The position numbers and the translations under genes were made by a program. The notes beneath the pieces were generated by a model. The model saw only the letters and a program-made list of their open reading frames with translations. It made no database searches and was not told where the DNA came from. A stretch of DNA of 7,899 bases from an uncultured Campylobacter sp. (GTDB lineage Bacteria; Campylobacterota; Campylobacteria; Campylobacterales; Campylobacteraceae): positions 1 to 7,899 of the forward strand of contig NZ_CALINL010000026.1 in assembly GCF_938045225.1 (NCBI RefSeq). Reading direction: 5' to 3'. Position 1 is the stretch's first letter, and every line of letters begins with the position of its first letter. This document shows, piece by piece, positions 1 through 5,158 of this stretch.

Positions 1-104
1 TGTTTGGCAGCCGCAAAGAAGGCGACCTCATCAATATTGAAATCGATCCGCAAACACAAGCGATTGTGGATACGGTGGAACGATATTTAGCAGCTAAAGC
101 TTAG
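1..104 (+). CDS. ribE: Riboflavin synthase alpha chain, C-terminal fragment (Pasteurellaceae-like)
   Basis: The frame from position 3 gives 33 residues ending in TAG at 102-104. It contains NIEIDPQTQAIVDTVERYLA, which closely matches the C-terminal end of proteobacterial riboflavin synthase (from memory, E. coli has NIEIDPQTQAVVDTVERVLA). The enzyme dismutates two 6,7-dimethyl-8-ribityllumazine molecules into riboflavin, the last step of vitamin B2 synthesis, in the cytoplasm. Only the tail is present; the start and both lumazine-binding barrels lie left of the window. The tail is shorter than the E. coli one, ending at LAAKA. A terminator made of Haemophilus uptake sequences follows after 9 bases, which together with the protein match places this fragment in Pasteurellaceae rather than in the Campylobacter that fills the rest of the window. 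Confidence 0.85.
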   Translation, partial: FGSRKEGDLINIEIDPQTQAIVDTVERYLAAKA

Positions 105-113
105 TTGAAATGA

Positions 114-157
114 AAAAAGTGCGGTAGAAAACGATGTTGTTTTTTACCGCACTTTTT
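114..157. terminator. Bidirectional hairpin terminator made of paired Haemophilus uptake signal sequences
   Basis: A perfect 13-bp inverted repeat pairs 114-126 (AAAAAGTGCGGTA) with 145-157 (TACCGCACTTTTT). It can extend inward by about six more pairs, one of them G-U, leaving a loop of about 6 bases. Each arm holds the 9-mer AAGTGCGGT, at 117-125 on plus and 146-154 on minus. This is the core DNA uptake signal of Haemophilus influenzae and relatives, and inverted uptake-sequence pairs are known to sit at gene ends as terminators in that family. T runs follow the stem on either strand, so it can end both the ribE transcript and the convergent minus-strand transcript. Confidence 0.9.
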
Positions 158-187
158 ATTCTTCCGAAGGAAGGGATAGCCCCTTTT

Positions 188-682
188 TCATTTCGCAGTG
201 CTATAATCACTAACCATATCTTGAGATTTGTCGGTCAGTTGCCAAAAGCCATCTTCAGTTGATTTACGTGTGGCTTTCAATGATTCTAAAGAGTCTTTCC
301 TATATTCTAACTCATCGTCATCATCACTTAATCTTTTTAAAACTTCCTTATCTTCATTTTCTGATAGTTTTTTCAGATAATCCCTAGTTTCTTCTTGTGT
401 TCTACGATCAAGCTCTTCTTGTCTTAAATCTCTTAGTTGTTGCCTATGTGAATCTTTTCCACCCCTAAGATCTTTAAACATATCAGACATTTCAGATCGT
501 GTAGTGCCACCTAAATTTAAGGCTAATTCTAAAACACCCCCACCTACTTTTTTACTTGCTGATTTAAGCTTGCTAGTTAGATTACCTGTTTTGTAATTAT
601 CTTTTAAAGTAGTAGGCGATCTTTTTAATCTATTTAATAACTTTTGATCTTTTTCCTGTATGATTTGCTGAATTTTATTCAA
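188..682 (-). CDS. Unrecognised charged protein, probably truncated at its 5' end
   Basis: I do not recognise this family. The frame ends in TGA at 188-190 and reads 164 residues from a TTG at 682. That TTG has no Shine-Dalgarno sequence, and the same frame stays open without an ATG up to 733, where a TAA (734-736) closes it, so the true N-terminus is probably missing. The protein has a basic first 45 residues (many K/R), a short glycine-bearing stretch at about 47-60 (VGGGVLELALNLGG), and then a long charged region rich in E, D, K, R and Q (about 80-145), likely helical or coiled coil, with an acidic DDDDE patch. No signal peptide or membrane segment is visible. Its AT-rich base use differs sharply from the genes to the right, and it shares the uptake-sequence terminator with ribE, so it belongs to the Pasteurellaceae piece. 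Confidence 0.55.
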   Translation of the reverse strand: MNKIQQIIQEKDQKLLNRLKRSPTTLKDNYKTGNLTSKLKSASKKVGGGVLELALNLGGTTRSEMSDMFKDLRGGKDSHRQQLRDLRQEELDRRTQEETRDYLKKLSENEDKEVLKRLSDDDDELEYRKDSLESLKATRKSTEDGFWQLTDKSQDMVSDYSTAK

Positions 683-811
683 GTCTAGAGTCAGATTTAC
701 TTTTCGTCCTTCAAGTTTTATCCAAAAACCGGATTAAAACATCCCAAACTTGCCTCTGCGTCTAGCGCTAGGGCTGCTGCTTTTTTGCTTATTTTTATAG
801 TTTCTACCTTA
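683..811. other. Junction region between Pasteurellaceae-like and Campylobacter-like DNA
   Basis: Base composition and word use change across this stretch. To its left the DNA is AT-rich with Haemophilus features; to its right murB and all later genes have Campylobacter character. The minus-strand frame from the left piece stops being open at 734, and the murB-proximal remnant from the right piece loses its protein-like character at about 745. An imperfect inverted repeat (716-723 with 731-739, TTTTATCC against GGATTAAAA, loop of 7) sits at the likely join. No insertion sequence, tRNA or integrase is visible here. Confidence 0.5.
718..798 (-). pseudogene. Start-less signal-peptide-like remnant downstream of murB
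   Basis: Reading on minus from 798, the frame gives IKISKKAAALALDAEASLGC and a few more residues, then TAA at 718-720. A lysine-rich start followed by an alanine/leucine run resembles the beginning of an exported protein. The expected start position holds ATA (796-798), preceded at normal spacing by AAGG (807-810), so the gene looks as if it lost its ATG, or else this is chance. It lies just beyond murB on the same strand. In C. jejuni, as I recall, autotransporter adhesin genes follow murB, so a broken surface-protein gene cut at the junction is possible. This is a weak call. Confidence 0.25.
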
Positions 812-1597
812 TTAGAGTATTACGACTTCGGTTTTTAGCTCGACGCCAAACTGCTCCAAAACGTGCTCGCGGGCTAAATTTATGAGCCCGATTACGTCCG
901 CGAAGGTCGCGGCGTTAAAATTTACGATGAAATTTGCATGCCGCTCGCTAAATTTAGCCCCGCCTATCGCGTAGCCCTTTAGCCCCACCGATTCGATCAG
1001 TCTGCCTGCGTAGTCTCCGGGCGGATTTACGAAACAGCTGCCAAAGCTAGCGCCCTTTGGCTGATTTGCGCGCTTAGCGGCAAAGTCCGCCGCAAGAGCC
1101 GCGTCAAATTCGCGCGAGATTTTAAACTCGGCGCCAAATATCGGCTCATCTATCCCGCTTTTGCGGTAGCTAAAGCTTATCCTCTCGCGCTCTACCCAGC
1201 CGCGTCCTAGCCGTACCGCGAGTAGATCGTCGCTGATGCTAACGCCGCAAAGCCCCGCGTTCATTTTTATTAGTCCGCCAAGCGTACCGGGGATATTTTG
1301 CAAAAACTCAAATCCGCCGATACCCTGCTTTTTGGCGAAGTTGTAAATTTTGCCCGACTTCGTCGCAGCGCCGATACTAAGCACGTCGCCGCTTAAGTTT
1401 ATATAATCAAACGCGCCGCCTAGCATCATCATCGCGGGCGGGTTTGGCGAGACTAGTAGGTTATTTGCGCCGCCTATCATCACGTGCCCGGCAAATTCCG
1501 GCTTTAGAGCGTCAGCAATGCTTTCTAGCACCGCCACTTCGTGCACGCCGCCCACTCGCACCGAGCTAAATTTGGAAAAATCTATAAGCTGCGTCAT
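812..1597 (-). CDS. murB: UDP-N-acetylenolpyruvoylglucosamine reductase (MurB)
   Basis: MurB is a cytoplasmic FAD enzyme that uses NADPH to reduce UDP-GlcNAc-enolpyruvate to UDP-MurNAc for peptidoglycan synthesis. The 261-residue protein shows the family's conserved blocks: IGGANNLLVS at 41-50 and NIPGTLGGLIKMNAG at 101-115 (FAD domain), YRKS at 144-147 with the conserved arginine, SFGSCFVNP at 184-192 whose S187 matches the catalytic serine, GGAKFSERHANFIVN at 212-226, and a C-terminal glutamate (E257). Its length is well under the E. coli type (about 342), as expected for the short type II MurB of Campylobacterota. The ATG at 1597 is chosen because it overlaps the fliQ stop as ATGA; a frame extension to 1663 would lie inside fliQ. 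It is the last gene of the mqnD-fliQ-murB operon and is probably translationally coupled to fliQ. Confidence 0.95.
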   Translation of the reverse strand: MTQLIDFSKFSSVRVGGVHEVAVLESIADALKPEFAGHVMIGGANNLLVSPNPPAMMMLGGAFDYINLSGDVLSIGAATKSGKIYNFAKKQGIGGFEFLQNIPGTLGGLIKMNAGLCGVSISDDLLAVRLGRGWVERERISFSYRKSGIDEPIFGAEFKISREFDAALAADFAAKRANQPKGASFGSCFVNPPGDYAGRLIESVGLKGYAIGGAKFSERHANFIVNFNAATFADVIGLINLAREHVLEQFGVELKTEVVIL

Positions 1598-1860
1598 TGC
1601 ACGAAATTCGGGATAAACTCTATCATGCGCGTCGTGAAATCGACCATCATCGAAACCATCCACGGCATCAAAAATATAATCACGACGACGACTAAAATGA
1701 TCTTTGGCACGAAGCTTAGCGTCATCTCGTTTATCTGCGTCGTAGCTTGAAATATACTGATGATAAGGCCCGCCGATAGGCCCGCCAGCAACATCGGAAA
1801 GCTCAGATATAGCGCGATCTTAAAAGTTTCGATACCGAGTTCTATGAGCGTTGATTGCAT
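1594..1860 (-). CDS. fliQ: Flagellar type III export protein FliQ
   Basis: FliQ is a small inner-membrane subunit of the flagellar type III export gate, assembling with FliP and FliR to pass rod, hook and filament proteins. The 88-residue length is typical. Two hydrophobic segments (about 13-37 and 53-75) flank the hallmark QATTQINEMTLSFVPKI at 38-54, nearly identical to the E. coli block as I recall it. The ATG at 1860-1858 shares one base with the TAA of mqnD (TAATG), and its TGA overlaps the murB ATG (ATGA), so all three genes should be translated from one message. No flagellar sigma-28 or sigma-54 promoter is evident directly upstream, because the upstream DNA is mqnD coding sequence; expression probably follows the mqnD promoter. 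Confidence 0.96.
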   Translation of the reverse strand: MQSTLIELGIETFKIALYLSFPMLLAGLSAGLIISIFQATTQINEMTLSFVPKIILVVVVIIFLMPWMVSMMVDFTTRMIEFIPNFVQ

Positions 1861-2732
1861 TAGCTAAACCTTATATCGTTGTACTCGGTCGGCACGAGGT
1901 AGTTTTTCGCATCGATAGGCAGTGGGTAAAATCCGTGCTCGTAACCAAGCGCAAAGAGCCTGTTTACCGCCTTTAGCTGCGTTTCGTTCATCGAGATGGA
2001 GCTATCATTTGCGTAGAGATTTAGATAGGTTTTTAGCTTTTCTTTATCGACGCGGATGAGGTTTCGTTCCATTAGCATGTGCGACAAAAAGGGCTTATGT
2101 GCGGTGGCGATACGTACGCCCTCGGTTAGCACGCGCTCGCACTCGGTAGCGTCCGTTATAGGCAGGCTGCGGCGAACCGCCATACCGCCTAGCGGTAGCG
2201 GTAGATTTTCGCCCGCTAGCTCGCTCCAGATATCCCAGATCTCGCGCTCCACGCAAAGCTCGTCCGAAAAATCCAAAATACTCTCGTGTATCAGCACGCC
2301 CGCGTCCACCTCGCCGCTTAAAACCGCGCCCTCGATGTCGAGAAAATTTTTATAAATCACGCGCGCCTGCGGGTATGTCATGCGAAAAAGCAAGGCGTTT
2401 GTCGTGTGCTTGCCGCTTAGCGCGACCTTGAAATTTCGCTTTAAAACCGCGCCCTTTTTCTTAACTAGCTTTGGACCATAACCCTCGCCGAAGCTCACCG
2501 CCGTGCGCAAAAGCGCGTATTCGTCACAGATAAGCGGATATAGCGCGAAGCTAATCGCCGTGGCCTCATAGGTGCCCTTTAGCGCCTCGTCGTTTAGCGT
2601 CTGGATATCAAGCGCGGTGGCGCTAAATTTTAGATTTTTGGAGCTTACCCAGCCAAAATCAATCGCCTTATACATAAAAATATCGTCGGCGTCGGGCGAG
2701 TGAGCGACGTTTATATGCTTAAAAATCTTCAA
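1860..2732 (-). CDS. mqnD: 1,4-dihydroxy-6-naphthoate synthase, futalosine menaquinone pathway (MqnD)
   Basis: MqnD converts cyclic de-hypoxanthinyl futalosine to 1,4-dihydroxy-6-naphthoate in the futalosine route to menaquinone, the route used by Campylobacter for its respiratory quinone. The 290 residues have the periplasmic-binding-protein-like fold signatures of the family: HSPDADDIFM at 11-20 (compare SPCPNDTF in Thermus MqnD), GKHTT at 107-111, EVDAGVLIHES at 141-151 with H149 matching the proposed catalytic base, and LPLPLGG at 177-183. These favour MqnD over the related MqnA. The start is TTG at 2732-2730, supported by AAGGAT five bases upstream; the first ATG would remove the conserved first strand. 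The gene heads the mqnD-fliQ-murB operon and has its own promoter in the divergent spacer. In C. jejuni the gene at this position was, as I recall, long annotated as hypothetical (Cj1674). Confidence 0.9.
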   Translation of the reverse strand: MKIFKHINVAHSPDADDIFMYKAIDFGWVSSKNLKFSATALDIQTLNDEALKGTYEATAISFALYPLICDEYALLRTAVSFGEGYGPKLVKKKGAVLKRNFKVALSGKHTTNALLFRMTYPQARVIYKNFLDIEGAVLSGEVDAGVLIHESILDFSDELCVEREIWDIWSELAGENLPLPLGGMAVRRSLPITDATECERVLTEGVRIATAHKPFLSHMLMERNLIRVDKEKLKTYLNLYANDSSISMNETQLKAVNRLFALGYEHGFYPLPIDAKNYLVPTEYNDIRFS

Positions 2733-2737
2733 ATTTT

Positions 2738-2743
2738 ATCCTT
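2738..2743 (-). promoter_or_regulatory. Ribosome binding site deciding the TTG start of mqnD
   Basis: AAGGAT on the minus strand sits five bases before the TTG at 2732. No ATG or GTG lies in frame nearby, and the residues that follow fit the family N-terminus, so this site supports TTG initiation. Confidence 0.7.
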
Positions 2744-2783
2744 TTTGCTCCGCTTTAAATTTCGCGCGCGGCTAAATTGCGAA

Positions 2784-2789
2784 ATTATA
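2784..2789 (-). promoter_or_regulatory. -10 box of the mqnD-fliQ-murB promoter
   Basis: A perfect TATAAT on the minus strand, preceded by TTTAC, lies about 52 bases before the mqnD start. Campylobacter sigma-70 promoters rely on the -10 box and T-rich upstream DNA rather than a -35 hexamer, and none is obvious here. Transcription should begin near 2777. Confidence 0.6.
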
Positions 2790-2798
2790 GTAAATTTT

Positions 2799-2807
2799 TG
2801 CTACAAT
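2799..2807 (+). promoter_or_regulatory. Extended -10 promoter of the adenine methyltransferase gene
   Basis: TGCTACAAT (TG, one base, TACAAT at 2802-2807) follows a run of five T, which fits the Campylobacter sigma-70 extended -10 pattern. It gives a leader of roughly 27 bases before the ATG at 2841. It lies only 12 bp from the opposing TATAAT of mqnD. Confidence 0.6.
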
Positions 2808-2840
2808 CGCCATAAAAATGCGGAATTTATAAAGAAAAAT

Positions 2841-3935
2841 ATGGAAAATCAGGCGTATTTAAAAGAGCAAATTTTAACTTATCTGGGCAACAAACGCTCG
2901 CTTTTAAGCTTCATCGAACAAGGCGTAAATATCGCAAAACAGGCACTCGGGAAAGAAAAACTAAGCTGTTGCGACCTTTTTAGCGGCAGCGGCATCGTGT
3001 CGCGGTTTCTAAAATCCCACGCAAATTTTATCGTCGCAAACGATTTGGAGCTTTATAGCCGCGTCACAAACGAGTGCTACCTCGCAAACGCGGACGCAAA
3101 ATTTAAAAAAGAGCTTGATTTTTGGCATGACAAATTAACTCGCCAAATCGGCGCAAATTTACGCGAGGGCTTTATTTGCGAGCTTTACGCGCCAAAAGAC
3201 GAGGCAAATATTTCGCCTGCTGACCGCGTCTTTTACACGAGAAAAAACGCCGCCTACATCGACACCGCACGCCAGATGATCGATGCGCTCGTGCCGCAGG
3301 AGCTGCACGTTTTTTTTATCGCGCCGCTACTTTATTCAGCTAGCGTGCACGCCAATACCAGCGGCATTTTCAAGGGTTTTCACAAAAACAAAGACGGCCT
3401 GGGGCAGTTTGGCGGACGCGGCAAACACGCGCTATCTCGCATCACGGCAGACATCAGCCTGCTTAAGCCCGTTTTTTCAAATTTTAACGTCGAATTTGAC
3501 GTGCAAAGTCGGGATGCAAACAAGCTTGCCGCCGAGCTTCCGCCGCTTGATCTAGTCTATCTTGATCCGCCGTATAACCAGCACCCCTACGGCTCGAACT
3601 ACTTTATGTTAAATTTGATCGCTAACTACGAGCGCCCGAGCGAAATCTCGCGGGTTTCCGGTATCGCTAGAGGCTGGAACCGCTCGGTGTTTAATCAAAA
3701 ATCAGCCGCCGCGCCGGCATTTTTCGAGCTAATCTCAAAGCTAAAAGCAAAATTCGTGCTCATCTCGTTTAACTCCGAGGGCTTCATCGCGCGCGAGGAA
3801 TTTAGCCAAAATTTAGCAAGGCTCGGCGAAGTGCGAATTTTAGAGCAAAAATATAACGCCTTTCGCGGCAGCAGAAATCTAGCCAGCCGTCCGACGCACG
3901 TGAGTGAGCTGCTTTACGTTTTAAAAAAGGCGTAA
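2841..3935 (+). CDS. Solitary D12-class adenine-N6 DNA methyltransferase
   Basis: This enzyme should transfer a methyl group from AdoMet to adenine N6 within a specific DNA site. The 364 residues show the D12/alpha-type order: YLGNKRSLLSFI at 14-25 (motif X), DLFSGSG at 45-51 (motif I, AdoMet), VANDLE at 65-70 (motif II), a long middle section (about 80-235) expected to hold target recognition, including the glycine-rich GLGQFGGRGKH at 186-196, and the catalytic LDPPYNQHPY at 241-250 (motif IV). The C-terminus has RGSRNLASRPTHVSELLYVL at 342-361. The ATG at 2841 is chosen because it follows the promoter and places motif X near the N-terminus; a longer frame to 2700 would overlap mqnD and add 47 unrelated residues. 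No restriction endonuclease gene is next to it, so it looks like an orphan. The target sequence cannot be read from the protein. The gene is intact, with a T8 tract at 3310-3317. Confidence 0.88.
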   Translation: MENQAYLKEQILTYLGNKRSLLSFIEQGVNIAKQALGKEKLSCCDLFSGSGIVSRFLKSHANFIVANDLELYSRVTNECYLANADAKFKKELDFWHDKLTRQIGANLREGFICELYAPKDEANISPADRVFYTRKNAAYIDTARQMIDALVPQELHVFFIAPLLYSASVHANTSGIFKGFHKNKDGLGQFGGRGKHALSRITADISLLKPVFSNFNVEFDVQSRDANKLAAELPPLDLVYLDPPYNQHPYGSNYFMLNLIANYERPSEISRVSGIARGWNRSVFNQKSAAAPAFFELISKLKAKFVLISFNSEGFIAREEFSQNLARLGEVRILEQKYNAFRGSRNLASRPTHVSELLYVLKKA

Positions 3936-4007
3936 ATTTAGGCTAAATTTGACCGCACCCAGACCCGTTTCAAATTTGCGTAAATAATCAAAAATTCATC
4001 TCAAATT

Positions 4008-4016
4008 TGATAAAAT
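4008..4016 (+). promoter_or_regulatory. Extended -10 promoter of recA
   Basis: TGATAAAAT (TG, one base, TAAAAT at 4011-4016) lies about 31 bases before the recA ATG, with A/T-rich DNA upstream and no clear -35. I see no LexA-type SOS box here, in line with the absence of LexA in Campylobacter. The ribosome binding site AAGGAA follows at 4038-4043. Confidence 0.6.
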
Positions 4017-4047
4017 CAGCACGATTATTTTAAATTTAAGGAAGCCG

Positions 4048-5154
4048 ATGGCAAAAGAAAAAGAAGAGAAAAAGATAGTCCCACCGACAAACGATTCAGA
4101 CAAGAAAAAGGCCTTAGACGCGGCTTTAAAGCAGATAGATAAAGCATTTGGCAAGGGTACGCTAATCCGCCTTGGCGACAAGCAAGTCGAGGCGATAGAT
4201 AGTATCTCCACGGGTTCGTTAGGACTTGACCTGGCCCTTGGTATCGGCGGTATCCCAAAGGGCCGTATCATCGAGGTTTACGGGCCTGAGAGCTCGGGTA
4301 AAACGACTCTGACGCTACACATCATCGCCGAAGCGCAAAAAGCGGGAGCCACGTGCGCTTTTATCGACGCCGAGCACGCTCTAGACGTAAAATACGCGGC
4401 AAATTTGGGCGTAGATACCGAAAATCTCTACGTTAGCCAGCCTGACTTTGGCGAGCAGGCGCTAGAAATCGTAGAAAACCTCGCTAGAAGCGGTGCAGTC
4501 GAGCTGATCGTCGTGGATAGCGTCGCCGCTCTAACGCCAAAAAGCGAGATCGAGGGCGACATGGGCGATCAGCACGTAGGCCTGCAAGCTCGTCTAATGA
4601 GCCAGGCGCTGCGCAAACTCGCGGGCGTCGTGCACAAGATGAACACGACCGTGATCTTTATTAACCAAATTCGTATGAAGATCGGTGCTATGGGCTACGG
4701 CACTCCTGAGACCACTACGGGCGGTAACGCGCTTAAATTTTACGCATCCGTGCGCCTAGACGTGCGAAAAATCGCCACTCTAAAACAAAACGAAGAGCCT
4801 ATCGGCAACCGCACAAAGGTAAAAGTCGTGAAAAACAAGGTCGCACCTCCGTTTAAAACGGCGGAATTCGACATAATGTTCGGCGAGGGTATCAGCCGCG
4901 ACGGCGAGATCATCGACTACGGCGTGAAGCTAGATATCATCGACAAAAGCGGCGCGTGGTTTAGCTACAAAGCCGCCAAAATCGGCCAAGGCCGCGAAAA
5001 CGCGAAAGCCTATCTCAAAGAGCACTCGGAGATCTCCGACGAGATCGTAACTACGATAAAAAGCTCGATCGGCCTAGATAAGCTAATAAGCGGCGCGGGC
5101 GGCAAAGATAGCGACGAAGACGGCGAAAGCATAGAAGAAAATACGGAGGAATAA
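4048..5154 (+). CDS. recA: Recombinase RecA
   Basis: RecA forms ATP-dependent filaments on single-stranded DNA, drives homologous pairing and strand exchange, and serves recombinational repair and natural transformation. The 368-residue protein carries Walker A GPESSGKT at 79-86, the catalytic glutamate in FIDAEHALD (E109), Walker B LIVVD at 153-157, and the DNA-binding loop L2 around 208-226 (IRMKIGAMGYGTPETTTGG). The C-terminal tail is acidic from about 354, as is usual. The N-terminus is about 13 residues longer than in E. coli, with a charged MAKEKEEKK start. The ATG at 4048 has AAGGAA four bases upstream and its own promoter. Only 4 bases separate its TAA from the eno ATG, and the eno ribosome binding site lies inside the recA 3' end, so the two genes are probably cotranscribed. 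Confidence 0.98.
   Translation: MAKEKEEKKIVPPTNDSDKKKALDAALKQIDKAFGKGTLIRLGDKQVEAIDSISTGSLGLDLALGIGGIPKGRIIEVYGPESSGKTTLTLHIIAEAQKAGATCAFIDAEHALDVKYAANLGVDTENLYVSQPDFGEQALEIVENLARSGAVELIVVDSVAALTPKSEIEGDMGDQHVGLQARLMSQALRKLAGVVHKMNTTVIFINQIRMKIGAMGYGTPETTTGGNALKFYASVRLDVRKIATLKQNEEPIGNRTKVKVVKNKVAPPFKTAEFDIMFGEGISRDGEIIDYGVKLDIIDKSGAWFSYKAAKIGQGRENAKAYLKEHSEISDEIVTTIKSSIGLDKLISGAGGKDSDEDGESIEENTEE
5145..5150 (+). promoter_or_regulatory. eno ribosome binding site inside the recA 3' end
   Basis: GGAGGA, the strongest Shine-Dalgarno match in the window, occupies codons just before the recA stop and lies eight bases before the eno ATG. It suits a highly expressed glycolytic gene and couples eno to recA translation. 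Confidence 0.75.
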
Positions 5155-5158
5155 AATA

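Noticed and set aside
1598..1663. A 22-residue N-terminal extension of MurB
   Set aside because: It lies entirely inside fliQ in another frame; the ATG at 1597, overlapping the fliQ stop, fits the family N-terminus.
1860..2732. Reading mqnD as MqnA (chorismate dehydratase)
   Set aside because: The IHES motif, HSPDADD and LPLPLG blocks match MqnD better; the two families share a fold but differ in these motifs.
2700..2840. A 47-residue N-terminal extension of the methyltransferase
   Set aside because: It would overlap the mqnD start and run through both promoters, and it precedes motif X, which normally lies near the N-terminus of this enzyme class.
3936..4007. Terminator between the methyltransferase and recA
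   Set aside because: The repeated AAATTT words give short pairings, but no GC-rich stem followed by a T run is present.
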